A stretch of DNA of 64,000 nucleotides from Turnera subulata (Eukaryota; Streptophyta; Magnoliopsida; Malpighiales; Passifloraceae), in the NCBI GenBank assembly GCA_028386065.3, contig JAKUCV010003299.1, positions 1 to 64,000 of the forward strand, read 5' to 3'. The position numbers were made by a program, and so were the translations under genes. Below the pieces are notes generated by a model. The model was not told the DNA's origin. It did no database searches and worked only from the letters and a program-made list of their open reading frames with translations. Below, in pieces: positions 45,447 to 57,807 of the stretch (its first letter is position 1; every line of letters starts with the position of its first letter).

Positions 45447-46728
45447 GTGTCGTTATCGGAGAGAATGAGGTTAAAGAAGAGAGTTAATGGGGTTGGGTGG
45501 TATGGTACGGTTCGCACGGATACGGTTTTTATGGGTGTTTGGTGGAATATGGGGGTGGCTCGTGGTGTGGGGATGGTGGTGGTGGTGGCTCCTATACCTT
45601 GTTGGTTGGAAGGAGGATTTCAATCATTTATAGGCATCAATGTTTCATTTTATGTTGGGGAAGGTAAATAAATACCCCAAATTAGTGTACTTTAATAATA
45701 AGATTTTTTCCAGAAAAAAAGGTAATTTAATATTTTTCTTCTTTTACTAATAAAATATGTTAAACGAGTAACCCAAGTTTTGTAATAATCAAAAAAATCA
45801 CTCTCAGATTCTTTTTAAAAGAGTCATTCACCATATCCAGACCCGATCGTATCCTGATTAGTCAAGGCAAAGTTCCGAATATCGAATGAGAAACCAAAAA
45901 TAATCATTCACAAGCAGATAAATTTTTAACTCAAGCACACTTGAATCCCAATAAAACTAGGGTTAGTTTAATATATGCCAACAATTTTAGATTTTTTATA
46001 AATCATAAGTGAGATTCAAACTGAATATTAGTAAAATCTCAATCAACTAAACATTAGCGAGTATTTTTTTTAACTAAGAAAAAGTTTTGAATTTTCGTTT
46101 AGTAGATGAAAAATATGTATATTATGAAAAATATATGTTCAAATTAATTACCTAGGGGATCCAGTAAACATTAATCGGTATAGTTTTTCCTTTCCAAAAG
46201 AAAAAGAAAATGTGTAAACATGAAAAAGAAATATGCATATACATTCTACTCGGTATAGCCTTTTAGCTTAAATGGCACCTCTATGGATCTAAAGATTCAA
46301 ATGGGTTTTGCGATGTTTCGAGTTCATGCTAGCTAGCTAAAAAAGCATGAACAGAGATTTGTTTGGATTTTGGAGATTTAATTCAGTGCCATCGTAGTTG
46401 AAACGTCATATAATTGATGTTACTTGTATTTCAGATTAATTATTTGCCTAATTAAATTGGCTGTGGAACGTATATGCTGTATTACGTTATTTATTTTTCA
46501 ATTCTCTATATATTTTTGTATTGCAAGTACGATACTTGTTGAGCTTGTTATCGGACATGCATAAACTTTGCATGTGTAGATTAAATTTGTGGACTCCTTT
46601 CCTTTGGAGTTTACCGTATGTTTTTGTATTGGTTTATATTGGCAGTTTTCAATGAAAGGCATCTTTATTTATTTATATGTTGAATAAAGGCTTTTTTTTG
46701 CGGTACAAGTGTAAGACTTTACTGGCTT

Positions 46729-46795
46729 TCCACGTAACATCAAGTTCTTTCTTTTCTTTTCTTTTGTTTTTTAAGAATCCACGTAACATCAAGTT
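46729..46795. repeat. Pyrimidine-rich micro-insertion, 18-bp perfect TSD
   Basis: TCCACGTAACATCAAGTT occurs at 46729-46746 and 46778-46795. The 31-bp insert is CTTTCTTTTC-type sequence ending TTTTTTAAGAA. With an 18-bp perfect duplication of non-repetitive sequence this is the best supported micro-insertion. Confidence 0.75.
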
Positions 46796-48310
46796 TCTGT
46801 ATTCACTAGTGTTTTTGTTGGGTGTCTTCTAACTAAAATAAACTGTGGCGGTGACGTTATTTTTTTATTCATGTAATGATCACCAGTTCACCGTAATATT
46901 AGAATCCAAGTTATTTAAGAACTTTATCTTTTTCATTTTTTTTTTGTAGAACTTTCTCAACTAATTTGATCTTACCTAACATCTCACGTCAAATAGCGTT
47001 CCATAAAAAATTATCATCCTATAAATTTTGGTTTTAAACAACAAGTTGAGTTATGTAGTGATATAGAGGATAACCAAATAATTTAATTATGTCATAATTT
47101 TTTATTTTACAACCTTTAAGTGCAGCAAACAGGGATAAAAACAAAATACGTCCCTCAAAAATCAGTGAGATGTGAGATGTCCCTCAAACTTGTATTTCTT
47201 TAATTTGAATTCGAGAAGTATTATTTTAATTAATAGTGTATTTTCTCACTCTGAATCTACTTCGCACCATTTCATTTTCCATTTCGTATGGTTAAGTATA
47301 GTTGTTACTAAGGCATAATTAATTTCACAACGATCACTCCTATTGATTTTTTTTTTTAATTTCAGAACGTAGGTATAAAGAGAAATTTGCTAATTTTTAG
47401 CCATCCAATGATAAATATTCACCCTCCACGCAACACACCATCGAGTCCCGAACTAAAATCTAAAAGGTGATTAACCAGAAGATGAAATTACAATGAAATA
47501 ACAATTCGGGTGTCAATTAAAATCAAAAGTTAAAAAATTCCAAGTTACTTTGATCAATGGTGTAAAGGGTATTTGGTATTTATCCCAACAAAGATTTGAG
47601 AACTTTTTTAAATGTCCAGATAAGTAGAATGAATTAGATGTCTAGCTCATGTTCATGTGTGCAGGTAATGTGTTGATCCTCTAGATAAACTTCCAATTAC
47701 GTGGTATTGTCTCTTTGATTAGTTCACTAAACGTAAGTTACGATCAGGACAAGAGAACTTGGACAATATCTTTCACGTCTGTTTTTTTCTTTCAAGAATC
47801 TTGTAGCGGTAGTCACATCACGATCACACTATGATATGCTTTATGATTCTCTAATTTTTTTAATCCTGATTTTAACGATACATAGCCCCATGTTTGATTG
47901 TCTTTGAATCCATACCTACTAGTACTTGCAAGTGTACAACTTGTACTTCGAAACTGTGTGATTCCTGTTACAGGTGCAGCATATCAAACCCAATTATTTT
48001 ATGTCTTTGCACAAATTTGAACCCATAGAAGAACAATTAACATGAGACCCTAATATAAATTACTCCGGGGAAAGGGATTTGATGTCGGAATCAAGCAAAA
48101 TCCCAACGTTTTAGTATTAATCCCACTCCAAAAAAAAAAAAAAGCGGTTGGTTTAAATTAACGGAAATATAAATTTAAACTTTTAAAGGCTCAAGGAATA
48201 TAGATTTATCACTATTCAATAGCATCCGGCTGTTAGAGAATAAATCACTTTCTCGGAGTTAAGAAGCAATTTTTGACCCGCATTGCTTTTAAAAGGAAAA
48301 TAAAGTAAAC

Positions 48311-48355
48311 ATCAATGAGTTTTTTTTTTTGGATGGAATAAGTATCAATAAGTTT
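48311..48355. repeat. Poly(T) micro-insertion, 12-bp TSD
   Basis: ATCAATGAGTTT (48311-48322) and ATCAATAAGTTT (48344-48355) flank a T run plus GGATGGAATAAGT. The repeats differ at one position. Confidence 0.5.
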
Positions 48356-49553
48356 GAATCTCACAAAAGGAGTTTAGTGGGCTCTTTTTTTCAAGAATTG
48401 ACTTGAATTTATAACGTGCAAAATACAATTCTAGCTGAGGGCAATTATGCATAGATCATAAATGGCAAAAAAACTGGAGAATTTTCATATTCTGGCAAGA
48501 TTGGGCCTAGATGCATAAAGTGAGCCAATTCCTTCATGTGGGCTACGAAAGGCCACATCGACACTTATAAACGCCTTCTTGATGCTGCCAATGCCTAGGA
48601 ACTTTGCCAGTTCTAGAGTCTTGCCATTTTTGTGCTTTCAGTTACATCCCCATGATTTGCCTTCTACTGTGAATGGATTGTGGAGTTGGAAGAAAGTAAA
48701 CGTGATTCAATTGCATAGTTTAGATAGATTAACATGAGGATCATGAGTTGTCATCTCTCAGGAGCACGGGAACATCATGTTCATATATCACTTCAAGAAT
48801 GAAAAGTCATGGTCACCCCAATAGTGGAAGATGGAAGAAGACTTTGTATAGATAGAAAAAGAAGATAACAATTAGCAATTCCATAAGCGTGTTGATAAAT
48901 TTCCATCCATACAGCACAACTGTAAATGAGGGCAAAAAGACATAAAATCAACACTGATAATAAAGAAGAGAAAAAAAAAAAGACCCCTTCCCTAGTGCAT
49001 GCATTCATTTCGACGCAGTACCCTAACCGAGAAGCATCCCATCAGCACAGATAGGCAGCGAGTCTTATATGATGCGTCACAACCAAGCCTCAAGGATTAT
49101 AGGTTCTCTTCACCAAACCACCTGCTAGCAAGTTAAAAGGTCTATCTAGATGCTAAAAATCACGGCAGTCATCGCTTCCCGGAAAGTCAAAAGGTCTGTA
49201 TCTAGATGTAGATGCTAAACATAAACGCAGACAAAGCTTCCCAACCAAGAGAAGAAGAAAAAGGTTCAAGTAACTCGGTTCTGCAATCATGCTGTGTTTG
49301 AAAGACCGCGTACTTTACAAGACCACAGAAAGGAAAAGACCAGGAAAGATGGATTAGTCTAAGCCGCATAGCAACAACAACGTTAACAATAGCAATAACA
49401 ATGACACGGCCAATTAACTTAAACGTGACTCTTTAGACACCGAGTGATAAGCATACAGAACTACACATTCTCATCTGCAGGTTGATGTTACTTGCATCAC
49501 AAAGTTCTCAAGTGCGCAAATGAATGGATAAGCAATACCTAGCCAACCACACC

Positions 49554-50033
49554 TTAAAATTCAAGACCATGTTCCCGTGCAGCATCAGCCAGGGCTTGCA
49601 CACGTCCATGGTAAAGGTATCCGCCTCGGTCAAATGCCACCTTAGTTATACCTTTTTCCAAACATGTTTTTGCAATGATTTCGCCAATCTTCTTAGCTAC
49701 TTCTATGGTTGGACCAGAAGTGTAGTCAAACTCCTCACACATAGGTTTCTGCATGGTTGAAGCTGAAGCAAGCGTGTGCATCTGTGTGTCATCAATCACC
49801 TGGACATAAAGATGCTTGTTGGACCGAAAGACAGACAACCTTGGTCTCTCTGGCGTACCTTGAATCTTCTTTCTGATTCGAACATGGCGGGCAGTCCTAT
49901 TTTCTTGCCTAGTTTTGGCTTTGGCTTCAATTATCATAATATTTGGCCTTGGCCTAGGCATTGCTGGTGCCGGTGCCCATGTTTGCTGCCCACATCCAAA
50001 AAACCCACTCCAAAGTGAAGTAGCACTTGCCAT
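49554..50033 (-). CDS. 50S ribosomal protein L18, plastid (uL18c)
   Basis: A single coding exon of 159 residues. The first ~35 residues are Ser/Ala/Pro-rich with few acidic residues, consistent with a chloroplast transit peptide. The mature part is bacterial-type uL18: [37 protein letters not shown], then [52 protein letters not shown]18 binds 5S rRNA in the large subunit; here it would act in the plastid ribosome. The start codon lies 6 bp inside an exon that begins right after an acceptor (TTTTTGACAG at 50040-50049), so there is a 5' UTR intron. The donor CTGAG/GTAGGT at 50950/50949 gives an intron of 910 bp. Confidence 0.95.
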   Translation of the reverse strand: MASATSLWSGFFGCGQQTWAPAPAMPRPRPNIMIIEAKAKTRQENRTARHVRIRKKIQGTPERPRLSVFRSNKHLYVQVIDDTQMHTLASASTMQKPMCEEFDYTSGPTIEVAKKIGEIIAKTCLEKGITKVAFDRGGYLYHGRVQALADAAREHGLEF

Positions 50034-50039
50034 TCTCTC

Positions 50040-50949
50040 CTGTCAAAAAGGTAACATTTGCTATTCCAAGTCAAGGCCTACCTTATCACCAAAATGAAAA
50101 ATGAATGAGAAGAATTACCAAAAGACAGGCCTTACCAAGCCGTATCTTATTAGAATTCAACAAAATTAATGTGAAGAGATTTTCCAAAGAAAGGGTTGCT
50201 TCCGTGACCTCTTCTTCCTGCCCCAGATTTTTCTAATTTTTGACAAATGCATCCACTATAAGGTTTTCAATTCTATTCAAACACTTCCACAGATTGAAAC
50301 TGATATTTTTCCAACACATCCAATTAGAGTACCTCTCCCATAACAAAACAGCCATTATAACAATTCGTGCAGTAATAACAACAGCCATTACAAACAACAC
50401 AGCTACATTGTACCATTACAGTTTAGGAGCGAGCAAGGCCGTCATTTTAAGCACACAACAAATGTTCTGGGAACGGTGATCTGGGTTTCCTCAAGCTTTT
50501 ATGAATATCAAAACTTGAAGAAATAAAACTCAAAACTTTCCCGATTCCCAAGTCCAGTACCAAACACAAAATTCAACAAGCCCGCGAATCACCAAAGCAA
50601 CAAGAGGAAGCCCACGACTTCAAAACAAGAACACAGTAAACTAATCCAAGTAACACATGAGCTTCCAATAGACAAAACAAACATATGAATTTTACATAGG
50701 GTTAAACATTCACAGCATTCAAGCATTAATCCTTTTAGTAGTAGAACAAAATTCCCGGATAAGATAAGAATAATATTACGGCGTGACACACTGGGTCGGC
50801 AGATTCTTTTACAGATAACACAAACTAACATTAAAAAAATTAGAGAATGGAAGCAGAAACAGAATACAAAACGAAGAAGTTGTTAAATGAACAGAAAGAA
50901 AAAAGCAGGACATGAATACCAATGTAAGCGCAATTCTTGGGTTACCTAC
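50040..50949 (-). other. 5' UTR intron of plastid RPL18
   Basis: The acceptor TTTTTGACAG ends at 50040 and the candidate donor GTAGGTAAC begins at 50949 on the minus strand. The non-coding first exon would extend to about 51110. The interior has no domain-bearing frame. Boundaries are inferred from splice consensus only. Confidence 0.55.
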
Positions 50950-51110
50950 CTCAGTTCAAGTCTGCAAGTAAGCAATGCTGTGATAAGAAACAAGATGTGA
51001 ATGCGAGAATTCCGACAAGAACCTTAACCCAACACAAACCCAGTAATGCTTCGCCAGTCCGGGAAGTCTCCCCGCTTTTTCCTTATCTGCGACTGTGACT
51101 GTGTCTAAGA

Positions 51111-52576
51111 AGACATCGGAGTTTTAAAGATAACGAGGATAAGGATGGGCTGGCTAGAAGCGAGGGAATCGGCCCAAAGACAGAACTGAAACCTTCCAGA
51201 ATTCGGCCCAAGTTTGCAATATAAGGCCATTTCTTAACTTGGCCCATATGGTGTCATCACATGAATATGCACCTATCGGCCCAAAAGAAAGAACTGAAAC
51301 TTCTAGAATTCGGCCCAATCTTGCAAAACCCATCCTGTTTTCAAACTAAGGCCATTATGTAACACGTAAAACTCTCTTCTTAGTGACACTAAAACTATAT
51401 TTTTTAGGGTTTTGAAAATTTCAAGGTTGTTTCTTAAATTATGACCTTTGAGAAAATAACCACAAATATGGGTGACCATAAATCAAATTCAACAAATTAA
51501 TTAGTTTAAGCCAATCCTTCATGAAAGAAAAAAACAAAGTCAGGATTATCTGCTTGGGGAAACAAGAAAACAAAAACTCTGCATGTTTAGGCCTTGACTT
51601 GGACTGCTTGTTTAGTGGGACCTTTTGTTAACATCTAACCTACCATGAAGTGTGCTTAAAACGAATGATACCAAATTGCTTTCTGGTGCCAGTACTTATC
51701 AAAATATAACACCTAAAGAGATATTGTCTTGCGTTGCTTAATGAAAATCAAAACTGACTGCTAGTAGTTCAAGTTAGGTCCACTCAAAAAAAAATCCAGT
51801 TGGGTAAACTTTCTGTTAAAGCTAGTGAAATATCAGGTTTAACATGTCACATTTGGTCTAACTCGCCTTGAATTCGAGGTTGAAATAATTAAACAGAAAG
51901 CAGTCAAAATTAGTTCAGAATTTGAAGCCATATCGTCTAGTTTCCTCTTCGCCATCAACAATATATACTCCAAAACACAGAAAGTAAGTCTATTACACTT
52001 GATTTGCCAACTTAGCCCAGATGCATTGGATTATCCCCAATCAAAAACATTGATATCCATAAATCTAATCCTGTGAACCATAATAATGGAACCAAGTGAC
52101 TACCAATCTTTAATTAGTTAAAACTACGACTTTCATTGTGTCTTCTAATGCTTGATGACGGAAATATCTTACATTCTTTATTCGATAACACAATTATCTT
52201 TTGGACGTTCAGATTTGCTTCAAGATTGTGTCAGATGAGCATAAAGCACGCATATTAGCGATGTTAATTAAAATGTCAGTAAGGTAAAGGAGCACAAAGC
52301 TAAACAAGGGGCCTAGACTCATGTGCCAAATGAGGTTAAACGCTATTTTAATTTTATGTTCATCTTTTATTTAAAATACCACCTTACCTTAGTTTAAACC
52401 ATGGTAACTGTCTTATCGTTTTGTGCACCAATTTTGTGCATCCATTTTCTCTATGTTCTAAACAGTACAATGTACACTTGTTCTTTGATTGAGTTTCCGG
52501 TTTGTTGGAAAATATGCATGTCACCAACATAAAGGTTTGTACCTCATTGATGATGAGTTACTAACTGAAACAAGGG
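51111..52576. other. Intergenic / RPL18 promoter side
   Basis: No gene seen. 51140-51320 has two similar segments (GGCCCAAAGACAGAACTGAAAC and GGCCCAAAAGAAAGAACTGAAAC, each followed by TTCYAGAATTCGGCCCAA), a local ~45-bp direct duplication in the presumed promoter. Confidence 0.5.
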
Positions 52577-52584
52577 GCAGGAAG

Positions 52585-52949
52585 CAAGGTTTTGAAAACG
52601 GGACCGGGCAGCGAACCGGCGAAGGTAGTCGATCAATAAAACCGGGGTTCAACCGGGTTCAACCGAGGTTCAACTATTTTCCTATTTTTACATTTAAAGG
52701 CTGACAAATAACATAAAAAAAATAACAACCTTCTTTAAAAAAAATAAATTGATCCAACCGGCTGCCAACCGGAATAACCGGGCAAAAACCTTAAAAAACC
52801 GACCGGATGCCCAAAAAACCTTAAAAACCGGCCGGTTCAAAGCGGTTATATAACCAAGGGGTTTTTTCCAGTGAATCGGACCGGGACTTTACTAAAAAGG
52901 CGGTTAAACCCGGTTAACCGGTCGAACCGGTCCGGTTTTGATAACCTTG
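52585..52949. mobile_element. hAT-type MITE
   Basis: A perfect 8-bp TSD GCAGGAAG (52577-52584 and 52950-52957) flanks termini CAAGGTTTTGAAAAC and GGTTTTGATAACCTTG, which are imperfect inverted repeats. The ends are rich in CCGGTC/AACCGG motifs, typical of plant hAT MITEs. 365 bp, no coding capacity. Confidence 0.85.
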
Positions 52950-52957
52950 GCAGGAAG

Positions 52958-53398
52958 TCTTCCCAATTAATTTTTTGTCCAATATTTAGTTTTTTTACCA
53001 AAAACACTCCAGCCTCCAGGCCACCTAGGTTGAAAACAAGACAGGAGTCCAAGGAAACAACATCACGTCTTATTTTTTAGAAGAAAAAGGTCACAAGTCA
53101 GAGGAGTTATGTGCATTTCTGTATCAGTTAAAAATTTCAGGTATCTTGTAGCCAATTTGAATGTAATAATCGTCCACTGAAAATGTGAAACTATCCGAAT
53201 AATCATTACTGGGTTATTAATCGGAGATGACAAGAAGGGAAGGAGTACAAATCTATTATTCACAGCATCCATCTATTATCTATAAAAATATGTACCACTG
53301 CCATATGCTGAGAGTATACATACATAGAATTAAATTCAACTCTATGTAAGATCATAGGGCAAAAGGATTTTATAAGAGGCAAAAATTTCATGTCTACT
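52958..53398. other. Intergenic / 3' flank of the DUF506 gene
   Basis: No gene seen. It should hold the 3' UTR of the DUF506 gene on the minus strand. Confidence 0.5.
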
Positions 53399-54625
53399 TC
53401 ACACAACGGCAACTGCAGTACAATGCATATTAGGAACCATGTCTAGCAAATCCACCGTTAGCATGGAGGCCTTTGGCTTCTGCAATCTCCGGGAATATTC
53501 CATTGTCAAGTCTGTCATGGATGTTGAGTACCTTTCACAGGGACCAAGCCATTTTGCTTGCATGTACCTGTGCTTTCTCCATGGTCCCAGGTGCATTTTC
53601 TTCTGTTGCATGCACTTCTTTGCAGCCAAGCACAGGGTCTTGATTACGCTGCTTAATCTTTCTACTTTCCCGACGAACACTTCCGGCAGCCGGCGGACTA
53701 ATTGGTTGTATTCTTCACTGGCTTTGGCCATCTCAAACTCTGCCCTGAAATTTAGCTCAATTATCACCCTTATCTCTCCCTTTTTAGGACTTGAGTTGTC
53801 TATAACATCCAAGAAACTGTGTTCTCCTGCAATTGCATTGGAAACAATGGCATCACATGTCAGCTAATGATGAAACCTTTTATAAAAATATCAAGGGATC
53901 ATACCATCATGATCTATTAGTAAATGCACATCTAGTATAGCATCTGCTGTACCTGATGGGATGTCAGGGGAGCTTCTCCATTTAGTCTTGCAAACAGCAC
54001 TATTATAGCCAGCGTTACGGAGGCGGCCGGAGATTTCTCTCATCAAGCAATTCCGGCAACCACCCACCATTGGTCTCCCGCAGCCACAAATTGTTCCCTC
54101 CGTCTGTAAGTCTTTGAGTGCTTCTTTGGTTATGTTTCTTATACTTGATTCGAAGGGAGTAGTCCTGCATAAGGTAGCCTGAAACATCACAGAATAATCA
54201 AAGAAATGTAAGTCCACATACCAATCCATTAATCTTTTCATTTTGTAAATGAAATTACAATGTGTACTGTACTTAGGCTTCCAAATTTATTTCCAAAGGA
54301 GAAAAATAAAAGGGATGATCAAAATTAAGAAACTTACATGCAGAAGCTGGTGCTGGTTCTCCCAAAAACGTTTGACCTCCTCAACACCACCACCGCTACT
54401 TTGCTCTTCCTCTTCATCGTTTTGTTCTAACAACGCTTCATTTTTGTGATTACCCTCCTCGCTGGAGGACGACGACCATTGATCGCCGTCTTCCAAGAAC
54501 TGGAAAACCATATGTGACAAACCCGGAACCGGCTGGTCATCAAGAAACTCATGAAACCCTCCACCACCACCATTGTACATCAAATCCTCCTGCCTAATTG
54601 GCATCCTCATTCTTGCACTAGGCAT
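53399..54625 (-). CDS. DUF506 (PDDEXK-like) family protein
   Basis: Three exons: 54625-54338, 54178-53905 and 53826-53399. The introns are GT-AG (donors CAT/GTAAGT and GATG/GTATGA; acceptors TGTTTCAG and ATTGCAG), in phases 0 and 1, encoding 329 residues. The N-terminus (MPSARMRMPIRQ) leads into a Gly/Ser and acidic low-complexity region. The conserved part has CGCGRPMVGGCRNCLMREISGRLR, a Cys-rich segment, then AGYNSAVCKTKWRSSPDIPSG, DVIDN, a strand-acidic VIIELNFRAEFEMAK, LPEVFVGKVERL and the C-terminal signature PWRKHRYMQAKWLGP. This matches plant DUF506 (PF04720), predicted to have a PDDEXK nuclease-like fold; members respond to Ca2+, hormones and stress, and the molecular role is poorly known. 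ATG 54625 opens the family-typical N-terminus. Confidence 0.92.
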
Positions 54626-54732
54626 GGTAAAAATCAAAACTTGCTAGCTTCAGCCTGTTATTAGCCAGGCAGGTAATAAACTAACAAAAAATGTGTATTG
54701 ACTGGCAATTGATGGATCATGGAAGAGGGTTC

Positions 54733-54740
54733 TTTATATA
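54733..54740 (-). promoter_or_regulatory. TATA box of the DUF506 gene
   Basis: TATATAAA on the minus strand, 108 bp upstream of the ATG, predicting a transcription start near 54700. Confidence 0.65.
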
Positions 54741-57205
54741 TGCCACCAAGATTTGGATGAGAAAAAGAAGACCCACTAGGCCAACTGGACCAACGAGCCG
54801 CCGCGCACATGTGTGTTTTAAATCTGGCCAACGTGGCCTAATGTCACTGGAGATGAACAGTAGCTTAGAACTAGAGGTAGTACATATTTATTACATGACC
54901 AGACCAGACAGCACGGATCCACGTCAGTTTCAGGTCCAATAATGTTATGGGTGGGTGAGTAATCTGGATATACTCGAATATTCACGAGTGTATTTTCCTC
55001 TTCTTGTTTCTTAATTTTCTCATATAAAAATCGGTATTTCCAATTAAAAAATAAAAACCAAAAAGCAGGTAAACAAAAGCGATGTTTCCTATCCGGATCT
55101 TGTCGTTTTCGTAGGACCAACGTGGGACCCAAGAAAACACATCACTACCCTTGATGGTGATAGGGGATGGTACTACATTTGATAGGTGGGTTGATCTGGG
55201 CCGTTGATTGCTGTAGGTTTTATCCGTGGAGTGGGGCCTTATTGTTTTTTTTTTTTGGCTTTTAACATGTTTTGATTTTTAGTGGTTTTAGTGGGTAATG
55301 ATTCTTATCATTTTATCATGTAGAAGGAGAACGCGGCGTCTAGGCAATGGTTTTGCAAAATCCTGCCACGAGGGACAATGATTCTTCTTCGTGGGATGTC
55401 TGGAGGAGGGAAGTAGTCAAAAGTTTTGAGGGGGTATTTTGGTCATTTCGTTGCGCCAATAATGTTGGAATGAGTCAGTTCTATGTTGTTAATGATAAGA
55501 GGCCAAGCTGTACAGATTAGAATATGTCCCTTTGTTTATTGTCTTCTTTCCAATTCTCTTCATTGTTTATTGTCAACAGATTAGGACTACCTCACTGATT
55601 GTGATGTTTTTAAAATAAAAGGGTTTACCATGAGAAAAGGAAAAAAAAAAAAAGATGAACGCGGATTGTGCTTTGCTCTTGTTGAAGGTTACAACTTACA
55701 AGGCTTAATTTGTTTGAAGGAAAATTAATACTAAATACAAGAAAGGGTTTACCAACCAAAAGAAATGAATTTTTTCAAGTGATTGATTTGCTGTTGTTGC
55801 AGGTAATATATGTTTTAAGGAAAGTGCTTAACGAAGAAAATTTATGTCTTGTTCTAACAAAGAAGAAAGCATATTCTGCTAGGTGATTAACTAGACATTC
55901 AAATAGATGGTAATGAACCCAACATAAACAAACAAGAAAAAAAAACTATTCGTAATCATAAGTTAAATTCGTTGTTATATTATTATTTTTTACAAGGTTT
56001 TCTGTACATTCATGTAACAAATCCATATTTTAATAATAATGTTTGGTTCAAGATGACCAATAGCAGTAATCTACTCACTAGATGAAAGTACTACCGACAT
56101 GTTTTTATATGAAAATACTACTGGCATTTAGAGGATTCTACAAGTTTATGCATTTGTGTTTGACGCATTGGATTTGGAGCTAAAGGAATAGTGCTACTGA
56201 CCTCTTACTATGTTTCGACAAAAAGGAGAAAGAAAGAACTCGAGAAGTGCTACTGACTTCCAGAGATTTCTACAATTTTTAGTATTTCTGTTGGTGGTGT
56301 TGGACAAGGAATGGAATACTCGATTTCTCGAGGAGCTTCTAGAGCCGAATATAAATAGTAGTTTTGTAAAATATTCCTAATTGTTAGACATCATCATCAG
56401 GGAATTGAAAAAAGGGTTAATCTTGTGTATATATTAGTAGCAAAGCTATCATTACGTTTAGGCCTGATATGATGACACTTTTGATGCTTTTATGAGATGC
56501 AATATATCTTTTTTGATGCCTACCTTATCCTCTTTGTACCTTAAAATTATCTCCTCTACCTCTTTCAATATTACTCGATCCTTTTTCCATGCCATTTGAT
56601 TAAGTTCATATAGATATTCTATGTATTCATATAGATATTACTCGATCCATTCTATGCCATTTGATTAAGTTCATACAGATATTCTATGTATTAATTTGCT
56701 TTTGGTTGATCTTTCCATTAATTTGTACGTATAATTTGTTGGGAAAACCTATCAATAATTGTGACTCCAATGTTTGACAAGCTTAATCGATTAACCACCT
56801 TCCTAATAGATTGAGCACTAACAAGAAATAAGTTCGAATCCAGTTTAACCTATTAGACTGGGTGTCTTTGTCAGTATCATGTGCGCATACATATTGGCCA
56901 TTGTCTTAGGGCAGATGCTTGGTTGGATGATAGAAGTCTCTTCATTTTTTGTATTTTGATTCACACATGTTTGCCTGCCCATAAAAACTTTCTGTATTTT
57001 TTTTTGTCGAATCTTAAAAACTTTCTGTGACTCAGCAACTAAGGTATTTAAGAAGCTCTTCTTTGGATAAAAAGTTTCAACCCCAAATTAAGAAGGGCTT
57101 CTTACAATACCTTGCTATCTTCTTATTTAGAATTCAAATTAATTTCTTTAAGGCTTTGCAGGACATATTCAGCCTCTGGATTCTCAGAAAAAAAAAAAAG
57201 AAGAA
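54741..57205. other. Intergenic / promoter side of the DUF506 gene
   Basis: No supported gene. A near-direct repeat (CATATAGATATTCTATGTATT and CATACAGATATTCTATGTATT) lies at about 56607-56695. A GTTCGAATCC B-box-like sequence lies at 56832-56841 without a convincing A box. A micro-insertion lies at 56982-57028. Confidence 0.5.
56982..57028. repeat. Poly(T)-GTCGA micro-insertion, 14-bp TSD
   Basis: TAAAAACTTTCTGT is perfectly repeated at 56982-56995 and 57015-57028. The 19-bp insert is a T run followed by GTCGAATCT, the same TTTTTTTGTCGA end as the complete SINE at 4603-4912. Confidence 0.7.
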
Positions 57206-57210
57206 AAAAG

Positions 57211-57690
57211 TATTATAAAATTGGGGGAGATTTTCACTATTTGATAGAATAATACAAACTTGATCAAGGTAATAATACAACTTTGTGGAAAATAATAAAA
57301 CTTTAATAATAATGGAAATGGAGAATAATTATATTAATGATGGAGGGAGGAAAGAAGAGATGTGTATGGAAATTTAGAGAGAGTGAGTTTATGGTGATTA
57401 AAGGTCTAAGTGTGTATGGAAATGAAGGGGGTATTTATAGGTAAAAATAGAAGGATAAAAACAAATGAGTATGATTAATTTAATAAGATAAAATCAAAAG
57501 GACATTAGGTAAAGGAAGATGGTATTAAGATTAGGACAAAGGGAATTATGGAGAGTAAATGGCCAAAGGGATGAATCCAATTGGATGTTAGGTTGAGGGG
57601 TAAAATATTTACCGGGAGTAAATTCGGGTATGGTAAAAATGAGTTTTACTGGATGGTAACAATGACATTCACAATAATTTATTTATAACA
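57211..57690 (-). repeat. 3' LTR of copia element 2
   Basis: 480 bp; see the element entry for the comparison with 62693-63182. Confidence 0.95.
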
Positions 57691-57807
57691 CTCCCCCTTG
57701 AATGTCAGTAGGATACGCTTTAGAAGAATTGCCTTGTTAAAAACCTTACCAAGAAAAACCCAGTGGGATAAAAACTTGGTGAAGGAAAAAAGAGTGCAGT
57801 GCGTATT

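Larger units (their letters stand above)
45447..49553. other. Intergenic
   Basis: No supported gene. It contains micro-insertions at 46729-46795 and 48311-48355, and a possible decayed tRNA-like segment at about 46255-46345. The 3' UTR of RPL18 (minus strand) should lie just left of 49554. Confidence 0.5.

Noticed and set aside
46255..46345. Decayed tRNA-like SINE
   Set aside because: Only loose A-box (TAGCTTAAATGG) and B-box (GTTTCGAGTTC) matches; no tail or TSD.
56832..56841. B-box GTTCGAATCC as a SINE or tRNA
   Set aside because: No matching A box, tail or target duplication.
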